From positions 1,364,001-1,428,000 of the forward strand of contig JABELC010000009.1 of NCBI GenBank assembly GCA_028455995.1: a stretch of DNA of 64,000 nucleotides, written 5' to 3'. Under the pieces are notes generated by a model, which did no database searches, was not told where the DNA came from, and saw nothing but the letters and a program-made list of their open reading frames with translations. Positions 1 to 12,109 of this stretch are shown here, piece after piece. The stretch comes from Scleromitrula shiraiana (Eukaryota; Ascomycota; Leotiomycetes; Helotiales; Sclerotiniaceae). How positions within the stretch are numbered: position 1 is the first letter of the stretch; each line of letters begins with the position of its first letter. A program made the translations under genes and the position numbers.

Positions 1-1234
1 TAGGTCGAGAATTCAAATTGACCAATTATTATGCATACTTCATATATACTTACCATGATACCCTTTCCCCATCTACGCCTTCAAAAACAAAAACTTGACA
101 TAAAAAATCCATAAGCGGCATCTAGTAAAAATATTCCGAAATTGATTTTAAGCGGTCTAATCTGTACCTTGTCTTCTCTTCTCTTGTTTTGTCTTGTTTA
201 CTAGGTCAATTAGATCCATTAGATCCATAGAACTTCTCTTGTCTAGGTAAGAACTGTACCTTAATCTACACTACATACCTGGGTCCTGCGCCGTTAACCT
301 ATGTTTAGAGTGGAAAACTTAACTTGGAAATGATATGGAGTTTTCCTCGTTGTTCCCTCGAAACTTCCCAAAGAAAAGAAGGAAACGAAAGAAAAGAAAA
401 TTCAGCCATATTGAAGCCCTTGTTCATTATTATGGAAACACATGAACCGTGTTTATCTCAGTCATTCTTGTCCTTGTCATCGAGATATACAGACGATATA
501 TTCAATTTTGATGAGAAGAAGTCTCTTGTTTCTCTCAATTCTTATTACTCTCTCTTCCTCTCTCACTACCTCCTACCTCGAGCTCGATTCCCCCCCACGC
601 ATACATACAACCGTCGCTCCTTTACTTCACATATCCCCACATCCTCACACTCTCTATTGTAATTCGTTCTTATAGTTGTTTGTTAAAATCATTTTTCCAA
701 TATATATATAAATATATAAATATAAATATATATTACTCATATATCACTCATATAAGATTTAATGTCGGGTAATGAGTCCATCTATATTAATTACACTTCT
801 TGATATAACTTTGGAAGGATTTGTTTACTTTTCACACCCGGAGGATCCCGCAGCCTCTCGAGCAACACTCCTCATATAATGCCTGTTACGATAAACATCA
901 ATTCTCGAGATTCACTGTCATTTACGTTTATTTCGAATTCGCTCTTGTAACTGGTTTCGATTTCCATTTATTCGTTGATATTGCCAAGTTGGGCAATAAT
1001 CTTATTCTAAAACAAATATTCGACAACGGCACTAATAACTCTTGCTTCATACTTTTCTCTCAGCATTAACAAATCTCACGGATAGTTTATTCTAGCAATC
1101 TCTGCGTGCAAACATATTCCTTTATGAATTGAAACGCTCCACCGGGTCAAACGCGGGTCTTTGATTGATTGCATCAAGCGCAAATTGCCGAAAGTCGGCC
1201 ATATAGAGTTGAAGAGTTCGGAAAGGCAGGCATC
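1..1234. other. intergenic DNA upstream of the PH-domain gene
   Basis: I see no supportable gene here. Short open frames exist but show no family motif and lie in low-complexity, CT-rich or AT-rich sequence. A TATA-type AT run lies near 700-740. The last few hundred bases presumably carry the promoter and 5' leader of the downstream PH-domain gene. Confidence 0.6.
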
Positions 1235-3907
1235 ATGTCCGAATCTGTGGGCATAAGCGCGTTAAATCAGCAGGATGGCAGCGATGAATCATCTGCACAA
1301 AAATCGCCGTATTCTTTCAATCGCCGAGTTCGTCCACCTCCCATAAGTACCACCAGCGAAAGCGACAACCGAGTTCTCATAGGATCGCAGAAGCTTCAAA
1401 GGAAAGAATCGAAAGGAGGTCTTCGAGGGATATTCACTAGGAATAAGCCGGAGAAAATCGTTATACCATCAGTTGCTGAAGAGCGAACGCTGGCGTCTCC
1501 ACTACGATCGCCGGTAATCACACCGGTTTCACCAAGATTGCTGAGCCCTATTGAAGACCGGTTCTTTCGAAATTTTGGAATCAGTAATACGCCCGATTCA
1601 GCACGATCTGGAATTCTAGGCCCCTCAGAAAAACCAACCAGAACACCCTCCCGTATGAACTTGAGATCCAAACCTACCACAAAATCTACCCCAAAAACGA
1701 GCACGAAACCAGCATTATTCGAGCCACCACCATTATTCCAAAGCTATCCCCAATCGATAAAATACTCCCAATTGTCATCATCGACTTTATCAGCGGATGC
1801 GATTCTACGGATTGCGGGTTCCAATCATAAAAGAAATACCAGTCTTCAGACTGGATTACCTCAAATTGGACTTGATGAAACTAACCAGGATCATAGCAAA
1901 CTTGAGAAGAAAAAGCACCGAAGGCATCAATCTGGATCAATATCACTTTTGAGATCGGATTGGACGAAGAAAATATTCGTCTTGGTAACATCCGGTTACC
2001 TTCTCCAATATTCAGGTGAAGGTAGTTTTGATAGATTACCCGAGAAGGTCTTACAATTAGGGAAGGATTCGGTGGCTTTTGCATCGGATGTGATTCCAGG
2101 AAAGCATTGGGTTTTACAAGTTTCACAATCGATGAGTGCGGATGGAACTCCAACAGCGGATTCTCGATCCTTACTATCAAGACTTGCTTTCAGAAATGCA
2201 GAGTATAGAAGGACGGCTACCAGTTTATTATTGGTTTTGGATAGCGCTGAAGAAATGGACTCTTGGATAGCAGTATTGAGGAAGGAGATTGAGGCTCTTG
2301 GAGGAAAGAAACAAGTTTCCGAAACCGGAGACACCAAAATTGAGGAGAAGCCGGAATTGAAGACCCAACTTAGTCATCGATATCTCGTTCAAAAAGCATC
2401 AAGTCAGTTTGATCAGCCGTGTTCACCCAGAAGTCCTTTTGATCGTCGACCTTCTTGGGCATTGCACGATGAAGCGCAGGAAGCAGAGGCATCCTTTCCA
2501 TCACATGAGGATATAATAAAAAACTCCTCCCTTAGACCAGATACAGGATGTGGATCAATAACCAATAGTGCTAGTTCATGTTCATATGATCAGCATATCG
2601 AGGGGTTACGGGATAGTCTCAACAGGTTATCTTTCTGTTCATCCGAGCAACGAACTCATGTTTCATCCCCGGCTACAACACCAGCTCGAGATAGTACATC
2701 TACAATGGATGATTTCCCTCCTTTGTCATTAGATATGGCCCGACCAAGACCTAATGCTTCAGAGATCAGTGAACGAAGAAGATCATTACAAGCCATTCAA
2801 GGCCTTCCAAATCCTATTCCTCAAATACCAACACCCCAACAAGCTTTTCGCCACTCAACGTATCTTTCACAGAGACAGCTCCGAGGTTCTTCACCAGCAA
2901 CTCCAAATTTCAGTGTACCTGTTTCTTCTAGCAAGCGTTTTGTTTCGAAGAATTCCATCACTGAAGCACCCCTACTGCCTTCACTTATGACATCGACATC
3001 TGCAGAAGCACCAAAAAGGAACAAAAAGGGACCACCAACAGCACTTTCTGTGGCTCGGCCATTATCTCCAGTAATGGATTCAGCCTCCCCAAAACGCAAT
3101 CCAGCTCTAGTGACTCCCACCGAAACGTCATTTCGAGTAGTCTCCCAAGTCAAGCCTTCAATGGGTGATATCCCATTGCGACCAAATTCTAGATCTACCT
3201 CAAGATCACCTAGTCACAGGAGAAGATTATCGAAAGATTCCAGAGCCTCACGACGTGTCTCTAGTTTTATGCCATCCAACCCACCAGTGGTACGAGACAC
3301 TGATGTACATTTACGTCGTCACTCAAGTATGCAAACATTCCGTCAACCTAGTCCACCTATGGAATCCAACGGCTCCTGTGAATTCATATTCCCGCAAAAC
3401 ATCCCACCACCTCTTTCACCCAAACTTCCTCACGACGAAGCATTTGAAAATGTACGTGAAAGTGAATGGGAAATATCTGGATCACTCCTACCATCACTCC
3501 CCGAACTCCCTCATTCAAATATCGACACAAACGAAGATAATATCCCTCATCCGTCTCTGCGTCCAAGTAGTATGCTTTTCAACTCCCAAGAACAAAAGCA
3601 TAGTCGCCGACTTAGCGTTGACAGCACTCGTGCTTTATCACCATCTCCTCGAAAACGACCAACCTCTGGTCTTGGTCATACTCTATATCACAAAGCTAGT
3701 TATCACTCCGACATGGGACCACCTCGTGCAAGAAATGGTAGATGTATATCGAATAGGAGAAGTATGCCGGTTCTTATGCATGGTGCACCACCTGCACCGC
3801 CTCCAAATTGTGCTCTACCTCCTTTGCCTGTGGGAAATGCATTGACGGGCGCAAGGAGTCGAGGTCAAAGTTTTGCGAGTAGGAAAGAGGTTAACGTTAA
3901 AGCATAA
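1235..3907 (+). CDS. PH domain-containing protein, 890 aa
   Basis: Single-exon gene. The open frame extends 22 codons further 5' only through a TTG codon, so I chose the ATG at 1235 (MSESVGIS). A pleckstrin-homology-like fold is visible at about residues 240-355. It starts near DWTKKIFVLVTSGYLLQY, continues through KHWVLQVSQ, and ends with the typical C-terminal helix containing the invariant-type Trp (EEMDSWIAVLRKEIEALG). PH domains bind phosphoinositides or partner proteins at membranes, so a cortical or membrane-signalling adaptor is the inference. The rest is low-complexity Ser/Pro/Arg-rich sequence with many SP and RRxS sites, as in phosphoregulated fungal adaptors. I see no catalytic domain. 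The C-terminal part is Pro-rich (GAPPAPPPNCALPPLP). It matches uncharacterised fungal PH proteins in style, and I cannot name an orthologue. Confidence 0.85.
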   Translation: MSESVGISALNQQDGSDESSAQKSPYSFNRRVRPPPISTTSESDNRVLIGSQKLQRKESKGGLRGIFTRNKPEKIVIPSVAEERTLASPLRSPVITPVSPRLLSPIEDRFFRNFGISNTPDSARSGILGPSEKPTRTPSRMNLRSKPTTKSTPKTSTKPALFEPPPLFQSYPQSIKYSQLSSSTLSADAILRIAGSNHKRNTSLQTGLPQIGLDETNQDHSKLEKKKHRRHQSGSISLLRSDWTKKIFVLVTSGYLLQYSGEGSFDRLPEKVLQLGKDSVAFASDVIPGKHWVLQVSQSMSADGTPTADSRSLLSRLAFRNAEYRRTATSLLLVLDSAEEMDSWIAVLRKEIEALGGKKQVSETGDTKIEEKPELKTQLSHRYLVQKASSQFDQPCSPRSPFDRRPSWALHDEAQEAEASFPSHEDIIKNSSLRPDTGCGSITNSASSCSYDQHIEGLRDSLNRLSFCSSEQRTHVSSPATTPARDSTSTMDDFPPLSLDMARPRPNASEISERRRSLQAIQGLPNPIPQIPTPQQAFRHSTYLSQRQLRGSSPATPNFSVPVSSSKRFVSKNSITEAPLLPSLMTSTSAEAPKRNKKGPPTALSVARPLSPVMDSASPKRNPALVTPTETSFRVVSQVKPSMGDIPLRPNSRSTSRSPSHRRRLSKDSRASRRVSSFMPSNPPVVRDTDVHLRRHSSMQTFRQPSPPMESNGSCEFIFPQNIPPPLSPKLPHDEAFENVRESEWEISGSLLPSLPELPHSNIDTNEDNIPHPSLRPSSMLFNSQEQKHSRRLSVDSTRALSPSPRKRPTSGLGHTLYHKASYHSDMGPPRARNGRCISNRRSMPVLMHGAPPAPPPNCALPPLPVGNALTGARSRGQSFASRKEVNVKA

Positions 3908-5323
3908 ACTCAACTGGACACATTCGTTTTTGGGCAGAGTCAGCATTTCATTCCATGCCAGTGAAGAATCTCCCACTTTTCCTTTTCAAATCGAAACTCG
4001 GACGAGATTGATATCATACAAATGATCAGGAGAGATCAAGATGACGGCGTTAAGATACCACCAACAAATTTCTATTTTTTTCTGTTCTATTCTATTCTGT
4101 ACATTCTTCTACCTTTTTTTTTACTTCTACTACGACGACATTACATTAATCAAATTTACGAACATACCATCATGGAGCAATGACGTGGTTTCTCTTCCAC
4201 CTTTTCTTAGAATTTCTTTCAAAATACCATACATTCAATGATTAATACCTAGACTTTTACTTATTTTGGCTCTTTCTTTACTTTTTGTTTACTTACATTA
4301 CGAATACCCTCACCTTGGATTGGATAAAAAGAGGAATGATTATTTACGTTATGTATATTATGTATTCTAGGGATCTGGATTCTTGGGATGGCTTGGATGG
4401 TATGGTGGAATGGGTATGGCGAACAACGGATTGGGGGATTTTTTTTTCTTGGATATACTATTGGAAAGAAGGGATTTGGAAACCCGACGATGCTGGCCTT
4501 CGTCCGGTTTACTGAAACTAGATGTATTGGTGAGATTGGAGAAAGAAAGAGGTTTTATTTTTTGGCCTTCAAAATTAGATGCATGCATCGATATGTATTA
4601 TGAGATGAAAATGAGAAAGTACACGATGAGAATTACTTCGTTGATTATCTAAGTTCAATTGAATGATTGAGTTATCGTGACTAAATAGAGTAGAATTGGA
4701 ATCTGAGAAACTTAGATGGATACCGAGCACACACCCGGTCATATATATGTATTGTGGTTTTCGGTAGTCACTCTCCACACTCATCCCGTTTCACACCATC
4801 CATGCACGAGCAGAATTTCAAAACTCCAATTCGTGACATGATCTTAACTCGGCATAGCATACTATGGTTTGGTATACTGTATTCCCCTTCTCGTGATTGG
4901 ACTGGTCTGTTCGTTGATTGATTCAACTGATAAGCATATAATGGTTCAGATGATATCGATACATGCATGAGTGGCTTTGTGTATGGAGCTGCTGGTTTCT
5001 TGAAACTTCATATTATGTGTATTTCATGTAAAGACTTGGTATTGCCAGTTCAATCCTCGTTCGTATGTATGTGGATGTTTGTCACTTCTTTTATTGCCAA
5101 GAGCGTTCCTTTCACTTCTGGTTTCTGGGGTTTTGGAAAATGTAGAGAAGAGACGGTTTTGATTTCGATACTTTACTTGCATACATACATCTCTAATTGT
5201 TTGGTTACTTTTTGTTTGATTCGATTTCTTTACGCGGAGAAGACAGGGCCATCCTTTATATTCTATTCTATTCTATTCTATTCATTCCCTTTCGAGATAT
5301 ATATTCATCAACGTTCATCCATC
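3908..5323. other. intergenic DNA between the PH-domain gene and cutinase
   Basis: No supportable gene. The 5' part is presumably the PH gene 3' UTR and terminator. The 3' part is the cutinase promoter and leader, which carries the TTCTA tandem run noted separately. Short open frames on both strands show no recognisable motif. Confidence 0.55.
5261..5280. repeat. (TTCTA)4 microsatellite in the cutinase 5' leader
   Basis: Four perfect TTCTA units lie about 45 bases before the cutinase ATG. Pyrimidine-rich leaders are common in fungal genes, so no specific function is claimed. Confidence 0.8.
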
Positions 5324-6329
5324 ATGACGGCAAAACTTCAAGTCCTATTCCTCCTCTCCTTTTTCATCTCCTCTATAACTTGTTTCCCGTTCCCATCCTT
5401 AATCTCCTCCCTCACCTCCCACAGAAAACCATTCTCAGCAACCCAGATCAGCAAAACCAACACCCCAAGAGATTTCTCGGCCGTTTTATCAGAATTAGGT
5501 ACATTAGGTACTGATCTCAAGAACGCAAGTACATTGAATACGTTCTTGGGTAATAGGGGAGATGTAATCAATCAGGATGATTTGGTAGATAATGTGGGAG
5601 GAAATGGAAGTTGTGCTACTATGACTGTTTTGTTTGCTAAGGGAACGGGGGAAGTTGGTATGTTTTAATTATCGTTTCTTACTCTTATGATGATATAGTT
5701 GGTAGGATTGGAGAAGGAGTCTAAAGCTAATGAAACATCTAAATAGGCAATGTGGGAATTCTAACAGGTCCTCCTTTCTTCACGGCTCTGGCTGCATATA
5801 TGAATGGAACGGAGAAAATGAAGATTCAAGGCGTGGATTATAATGCTACGGTTAAGGGATTCCTGGCTGGTGGTGATGAAGCTGGCGCTACTACTATGTT
5901 TGTTTCCACTCCTCATTCTCTCTGTCAACCTCCTAATTTTCTCCTTTCTCCAGGGCATCCCTAATAAACAGCTCCCTAGCGAGCTGTCCTAACACCCACC
6001 TCCTCGTATCAGGCTACAGTCAAGGCGCGCAACTCGTCCACAAAGCCACCGCATCCCTCCCCACCAACACCACATCCCTCATATCCAGCGTAGTGATGTT
6101 CGGAGACCCTATGAACGGAACCGCACTCAACGGAGTCGATGCGAAGAAAGTCATGACGATTTGTGATCCCGATGATGATATTTGTATGGGCGGTGATGTT
6201 ATTAAGAAGGCTCATTTGGAGTATAGTGCGGATGCGGGGATGGCGGCGGCGTTTGCGTTGAGTGGGTTGGCGGATTTGGGGATTACGAGTGAGAGGAGGG
6301 TTAAGGTGGGGAATGCGGTTATTGGGTAG
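5324..6329 (+). CDS. secreted cutinase family serine esterase, 286 aa
   Basis: Three exons: 5324-5657, 5747-5897 and 5954-6329. Introns are 89 and 56 nt, donors GTATGT and GTTTGT. Phases fit, giving 287 codons including stop. The protein starts with a hydrophobic signal peptide (MTAKLQVLFLLSFFISSITC). The family core follows: the SCATMTVLFAKGTGEVGNVG strand and oxyanion region, then the nucleophile elbow GYSQG with Ser184. The catalytic loop has Asp236 between Cys232 and Cys239, and His249 lies ten residues after Cys239, exactly the spacing of the cutinase C-x3-D-x2-C-x9-H motif. Cutinases hydrolyse ester bonds of plant cutin outside the cell; a role in plant surface breaching or saprotrophic growth is inferred. 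All triad residues are present. Several NxT/NxS sequons suggest glycosylation. A related acetylxylan esterase activity cannot be excluded. Confidence 0.93.
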
Positions 6330-7875
6330 ATGGGGGGGGGAGGGGGTGGAATGGGATGGGGAGAATTGTTGTGGTTTATTAATACTGGAAATTTGGAATA
6401 GGAATAGATATATATGTCTCATTGGGATAACTATAGACTCCACGCACTTGGAGATGATAATGAATATAAGGCCAATAAGTAAGACTTCTGTGATATGCCC
6501 TGATGCTCACATTGACTTGATGTGACTAGTTCAAGATATGGAATCAGAATTGGACATTTCCTTCGACGTCCGGGTATTATAAGATCCCATTAAGATTGAT
6601 GACCCTTCCTGGTAGCTGAAGTAGATATACCGATAACTTCAGTGTTGAGTCCCTTTAAGCATCAAGTCCACTTACCTTGCATTACACAAATCTGAATTTG
6701 TATATCTTCATTGCCTATTTTAAAATGAGGAAGCCGAAGACTCAAATTGTTTAATACCGAGTTGAACAATGTGATGCTGTGATTGTTTAGCAGTAAATAG
6801 GGGAGCTTAACTTAGTATAGCTTTGTGGTATGTCAGTTTGCAATCTTGTGAATGAAATATGTGTATTCAGAAATTCGTCATGTCCTCAATGAATGACTGC
6901 CCACCAGTCGAAATCTACTACTATATTTCCTCTAAGATATCAATCGAGCTATTATTCCACATTCTCTACCAACCAAATAATGAATGATGCTAATCCTGCG
7001 CAATCTTTGCAGGAATCGAAGTGGTTTATATTGTCAAGTCTTCAATGAGTTCTCGTAACCATGATCTTGAATGAAGCTGCTCCGTTTGTACTTGAAGCGA
7101 CATCTATCTCAGAGACTAGATGTGGATATTCCGAAAGCTTCAACGGCTTGATTTCTTGTAGGATAGATAGGCCATAGATCCGATAACTCGAAATTGAAAT
7201 ATTTCCTGGGTATACGGAGGGTAAGTTTGAGATATGATCGCGGATTTGATATTATCCAATTCAGTGCAATGTACCGGTAGTGTAACTGAGCCTTTCCATC
7301 ACCCCAAATAATAAATTTACATTCCTTCACCTTTTTTTAGAAAAGGAAAATGTATCTGAAAGTAAATCGATAAAAACCATTTGCTTCAACACAGATAGAT
7401 ATAAATGCCCCCCAATCGCTCGAGCAAAGCCATTTTCTAATGTCTATTAAAAAAGTAAACATCTAAATATGTTAAAGAAATCCATATTGAATGTTTGTAT
7501 GAAATTCAAATATTCAAATCGTTATAAACTAATCTAATCATCAATGTCTATATAAAATATAGATATAGATATTTAAACTATATATTCGGTGATTGTCTAT
7601 AAATTGAATACGAATAGACATTCAAAGAAGTAACCCCCCCACCACCACATACATTTCCGTACCAGTCCCGTCCGCTAGTCTAACCTCGGCAACCCAGCCC
7701 GACCAACCCCTCCAAACCTCGCTTAATTCACCATATTCGCCCCATCCCGCCACCCACCAGCATTCCACAAAACAAAGCCATTCACCATTCCCTCCAACCT
7801 CTTTTACTAATGAATGATATATATTCTCAAAAAACACATCCCCACTCATCAATTCATCCAATGAACAATTAACCA
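6330..7875. other. intergenic AT-rich DNA between cutinase and tRNA-Ile
   Basis: No supportable gene. The sequence is AT-rich with short repeated words such as GAATGTTTGTAT and AATAGACATT, which recur near 9030 and 11760 and may be traces of a dispersed repeat. The open frames here lack motifs or splice support. Confidence 0.5.
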
Positions 7876-7989
7876 GGTCGCTTAGCTCAGTTGGTTAGAG
7901 CGTGGTGCTAATATCTATCGGATTCTGATTCCTTCAGATCATCTGTTGATCAAACGCCAAGGTCGCGAGTTCGACCCTCGTAGTGACCA
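7876..7989 (+). tRNA. tRNA-Ile (anticodon AAU) with a 40-nt intron
   Basis: A full cloverleaf can be drawn. The acceptor stem GGTCGCT pairs with AGTGACC (one G-T pair), followed by discriminator A at 7989. The D arm is GCTC/GAGC. The anticodon stem TGGTG/CGCCA encloses loop CTAATAA, with anticodon AAT at 7910-7912. The T arm is GCGAG/CTCGT around TTCGACC. The loop is interrupted after position 37 by an intron at 7914-7953, the canonical place for eukaryotic nuclear tRNA introns cut by the tRNA splicing endonuclease. CCA is not encoded. After A34-to-inosine editing the tRNA would read AUU, AUC and AUA. B-box-like GGTTCGA is degenerate here (AGTTCGACCC). A T-rich stretch for Pol III termination follows within about 10-25 nt. 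Confidence 0.95.
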
Positions 7990-9396
7990 TTTCCTTTTGC
8001 TTTTCTTTTTGTGTTTTGGGTTTTGGGACCTTGGGGGGTGTGGTTGAGTGGCATGGAGTGATTTTGATCACTGGAATCTTTTTCCTCGCGGCGAAAAGCT
8101 TTTTTGACCTGGTGGGGTTGGCTTGGTTTTGCCTGAGGTTATGAGAGAGCTTGCGTTTGCGTTTGTGGTTGTGTTACTTCACATAACATGCGTAGATAGC
8201 CATATGCTTTATTTCCCCCTCCCAAACCTAGAAGTAACTATTCGAATCCAGGACGAGTATATGACAGACATTAAGTCTCTTTTCCTCCCTCTCAATATAT
8301 CAAGACATACATATCAAAATCTAAAACCATATAGAAAAGCAGCTGGTATAAATCGCAGTGAATATCCTTGATTTGGACATGTACTAGGATCGACCGATTT
8401 TAGATCCTATAAATCTCGACCTAGATGACCTCGACATTAAACAACAATTTCATGAATCGGTAATGAAAAGCGCGGCTTTGTTTCCATCTATTTAAATAGG
8501 TTTACTTATTTCTGTATGTTGGCGATGTAAAAGTTAATTTGGTTATACCATTGAGGGAGGGGTTGGATACGCCTACGCTTCCCTTTTATATGAGCGGAAT
8601 CATTATAAAATACTAGAACCAAACTAAAGGAATCTTGAGTCACTTTATCTAAAGTTACCTAGGTATATGATGATTCTGTATATAGACTCAGAACTCCTAA
8701 ACTCTACTATCGAAGGAGAGTTGGAAGTTCAATCGGTAATTAGCCACAAAGATGCATTCGATATCCGAGAAGAAATTCAACATTCATCATCTAATTAGTC
8801 TGGACATATATTCGATATCCCAATAAAGATCAAACATCCAAAATTTAGTAACTATCAAACACATGTCTATTTATGATAAAACGATATCTTCTATGATATT
8901 TTTTTTTCAAGTATAACTTCGTGGATATTCCGAATGTAATTGTCTGTCTGTATCTTATACGGAGATTAGCTTCACAGATATTGGGATATCTATATTGTGG
9001 AGAGACATTTAGAATGGATTTACTTAAAATGTATGTGAATGTTTGTATCTTGAATAGACATTAGGAGATGAATTAGCAAGTATTCGATGTTTTACTACAT
9101 AGTAGCTAATGGAATAGTTTATACTTTGAAAGTTCTCATCAGCCATCTTAACGCACGATATCTATCACCTTAGAGACTTGGGGGTAAAACCCTTGAAATG
9201 TATTAAAATGTTAACATTGAATTTAATTTTAATTGTAATTGTCTGCTTTTTCTTATACTCTAATGCGCCTGCATACATTACGTCACAACAGCAACAACAA
9301 AAAGAGAACCATTCAATACTCCCCCAAACGCCATGCATAAGTACTGCATCATCATCAGAAGAACCTCGGATAGATTTTGTGCCTTGAATGGGTATT
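7990..9396. other. intergenic DNA between tRNA-Ile and NOG1
   Basis: No supportable gene. AT-rich, with a segment around 9005-9066 that resembles DNA at 11776-11835. The 3' UTR of the minus-strand NOG1 gene probably occupies the last few hundred bases. Confidence 0.5.
9005..9066. repeat. possible dispersed AT-rich repeat copy
   Basis: The words CATTTAGAATGGATTTACTT and GAATGTTTGTAT recur with a few changes at 11756-11835 and partly near 7490. No terminal inverted repeats or coding capacity were seen. The match was made by eye, so a chance resemblance of AT-rich DNA is possible. Confidence 0.3.
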
Positions 9397-11503
9397 TTAA
9401 CGACTTTGTGTTTTTCCCATACCACGTTTTCCGGAGAACTGTTTTCGTATATGTTAGTATTATTTTCGGATAAAAAGGTGTAAAGAAAGGTGTAATGAAA
9501 GAAGGAATAACATACCAAATGTTTAGGCATAGCAGCAGCAACATGTCTATCAGCTTCACCTTGTCTAGCCATCCTATTCATCTTCCTCTGACTGAGTTTC
9601 TGAGCTCTCTCAGCCTTTGTTCTAGCAACCTCATTCGTTACACCATCATCTCTTCTGTTACTTTGACTCCTGGCTCTACTCTTAGCACGCATCTTGGCCT
9701 CATATGCAGGATCATCAATATCCATAACATCCTCCGTATTGGTTCGGCTACGAGCAACGCTACGACCTCTAGATTGTGATCGTGCGCGAGCGACAAGTGA
9801 AGTGGTGTCGTGACCAAGGGAATCCAAATGATCTTCCATCTCGGATAACTTTCTTCTTGTTGCCGAACGGGGAATAATGGCACGGTTCTTGAGGGATTTC
9901 TTCATCTTGGCTTCGTTCTTGATAAGTTCGCGTTTCTCGCGGATGAGATCTGCCTTCATGCGGATTTCAGCATCTTCAGCATCCTCAAGATCTTCATCGG
10001 AATCGTAGTATCCCTCTGCTTCGAGTTTCTCTTCCTCTTCTTCCAAAGCAGCCAATTTAGCCTCGATATCTGGGTCGACGAAATCGTAAACGTTCTTTCC
10101 GTCAAAGATTTCGGGAATCTTATCGTGCTTCCATTCATCGTTCTCGAGCATGTATTTATCCTTCAAATCCACGTTGTAAACACCTGCTCCACCCTCTTCC
10201 TCTTCAATATCACGAGCAAGTCTAATGCGATCCGGATCATTTTTATCGTACTTCTTCTTGTTCTTGGCGGCTTCTGGGATGAACGCCTCGCGGACTACAC
10301 CATCCATAGGTCTGGCGACATGAATTCTAGCAAGAACATCACCCAATCTTCCACCAACTGCGCCACTGCTGTTTGTACCGGCCTTGAGCTTCTGTGCAAC
10401 ACGATCCGCAATTAAACGTTCACAGGCGGCATTCTTTACTTCTTGGACACCTTCTGAGGTGGTACATGAGAGTTGTAATAATTCAACATCTCCAGGTTTG
10501 AGAAGAGATTGAAGTTGAGCTTGAGTCTCTGGATCCAAATCTTCGGGGCGTACAACATCGATTTTGTTAATGACAATGAAGACAAGTTTGTTGGCGAAGA
10601 GAGGCTTAATACTCTGGAAAAGTTGCATCTGAGCTTGAACTGTGTAACCGCACTGTTCGGACAAATCCATGAAGTATAGAATGGCAGATCTCAAATGCGC
10701 AATAGCAGTGATAGATTGCATTTCAATTGTGTTCATCTCCTCCAAAGGATGGTCAAGAATACCGGGTGTATCAATTGCTTGAAATCTGAGGTATTTATAG
10801 TCGAAATGACCGACGAACAAACTCTTGGTGGTAAAAGCGTATGGTTGAACATCGACATCGGCTCTGGTAACGCTCTTCAAGAAACTAGATTTTCCAACGT
10901 TGGGGTAACCGCAGATCAAAAGCGTTCGGGTATTAGGATCGATAGAAGGAAGACGACCAAGATGTTGTCGGACTTGATCCAAATAGAGAAGGGGGTCTTT
11001 CAATCTTCGACAGATGGTGGCCATTCTACCTAGCGCAGCACGTTTGAGTTGCTTGCACTGGAATAGAGATTGACCATATTTGAGAAGTCGAACATAATCA
11101 CGAGAGACAATTTCAATAAGATGTTTTGCGGTAGACAATTGTCCTAAAGCAATTCGAAAGTGATCGGCATCGTAAAGGGTATTGAGGAGATCTTTGTGGA
11201 ATGGATGAATATCTTGTAATCGTGGGAAACCGTCCAAAATTAGAGAAAGCTTCTCAGAAAACGTCTCTGCTGTGAATTTGACCTTTCGAGTATAGAAACC
11301 TATTAAGAAATTGATTAGTATCTCTCTACCACCTATACATATATGCACTTTATTATAGAAGTAAATATCTTACCTCTAATTCTGGTAATTGCGAATCCAG
11401 ATCGAATTTGAGTAGGCAATCGTCGTTGCGTTCTACTCAAAACGATATCCAAGAACTCCTGGGAGGTAGGAACCGGTTGAATATCCTTCCAAGTAGTCTT
11501 CAT
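9397..11503 (-). CDS. NOG1: NOG1 nucleolar GTP-binding protein, 651 aa
   Basis: Three exons on the minus strand: 11503-11374, 11299-9516 and 9438-9397. Introns are 74 and 77 nt and all phases fit. NOG1 is a nucleolar GTPase that associates with pre-60S particles and supports late nucleolar and nucleoplasmic maturation of the large subunit. The N-terminus MKTTWKDIQPVPTSQEFLDI is the conserved NOG1 start with the NOGCT helical bundle. The Obg-type G domain has G1 GYPNVGKS (about 174-181), G3 DTPG and G4 NKID. The last exon of only 42 nt encodes FSGKRGMGKTQSR, the conserved extreme C-terminus (MPKHLFSGKRGMGKT), which confirms the 3' splice. An acidic segment (EEEEEKLEAEGYYDSDEDLE) and Arg/Ser-rich tail are typical. 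Divergent from URA5 with a 606-bp shared upstream region. Confidence 0.96.
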
Positions 11504-12109
11504 GATGTCGATATTGAAATTGTGTGGCGAGTGTCAAAATACAACAACTCAGTCTCCTACTTTTTGAAGACCTCGCGATAAATTTGGGAAGTTTTTTTTT
11601 GCAGTAGTGCTGAGAAAAATAATCAACGCTAATCTTATCGCTAAGCGATAATTTTGCATTTAACCTTGTCAAAATTATTTTGGTGCGATGCTGTTACAGT
11701 TCTGAATGTCCCAGGTCGTTCAGTACAATTGCTTTTTAATATTAACATTTTAGATTGAATGTTTGTGTTTTTGATGTACATTTAGAATAGATTTATTTGA
11801 ATATTTGTATTCTAGACAAGTATTCAAAACAAACATACTTGGAATATTTGAAATATCCATATTTTAGATAGACATCGAAAATGGATTAGTTTGGTGGGGG
11901 AAATCTTGGTGGGCTGCTGATAGAACTAGGTAATGGAGGGGACAGGATCAATCTAAGGAAAAAAATTATACATTTCCCCAACCTTGATATACACATCTTT
12001 CTACCACACAAATCTCCATATCTATTCTAGACGTTCTCTTCGATTTCAACATTAAACCTTCCCACCTTCCTTTTCTCCCAATTACGAATATCAAGCGCAA
12101 TCATCAATC
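11504..12109. promoter_or_regulatory. divergent promoter region of NOG1 and URA5
   Basis: The two start codons face away from each other across 606 bp, so both promoters must lie here. The middle is AT-rich and includes a possible dispersed repeat copy (11756-11835). The URA5 side is CT-rich just before the ATG, as usual for fungal leaders. No specific binding site was identified. Confidence 0.6.
11756..11835. repeat. possible dispersed AT-rich repeat copy
   Basis: Shares words such as GAATGTTTGT and CATTTAGAATAGATTTATTT with 9005-9066 and 7490-7515, with a few changes. It could be a worn non-autonomous element or shared AT-rich background. Confidence 0.28.

Noticed and set aside
3165..3845. 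226-codon open frame inside the PH-domain gene
   Set aside because: Overlaps the main frame, with no ATG context or motif of its own.
8238..8260. TTCGAATCC that looks like a tRNA T loop
   Set aside because: No matching acceptor, D or anticodon arms could be drawn around it.
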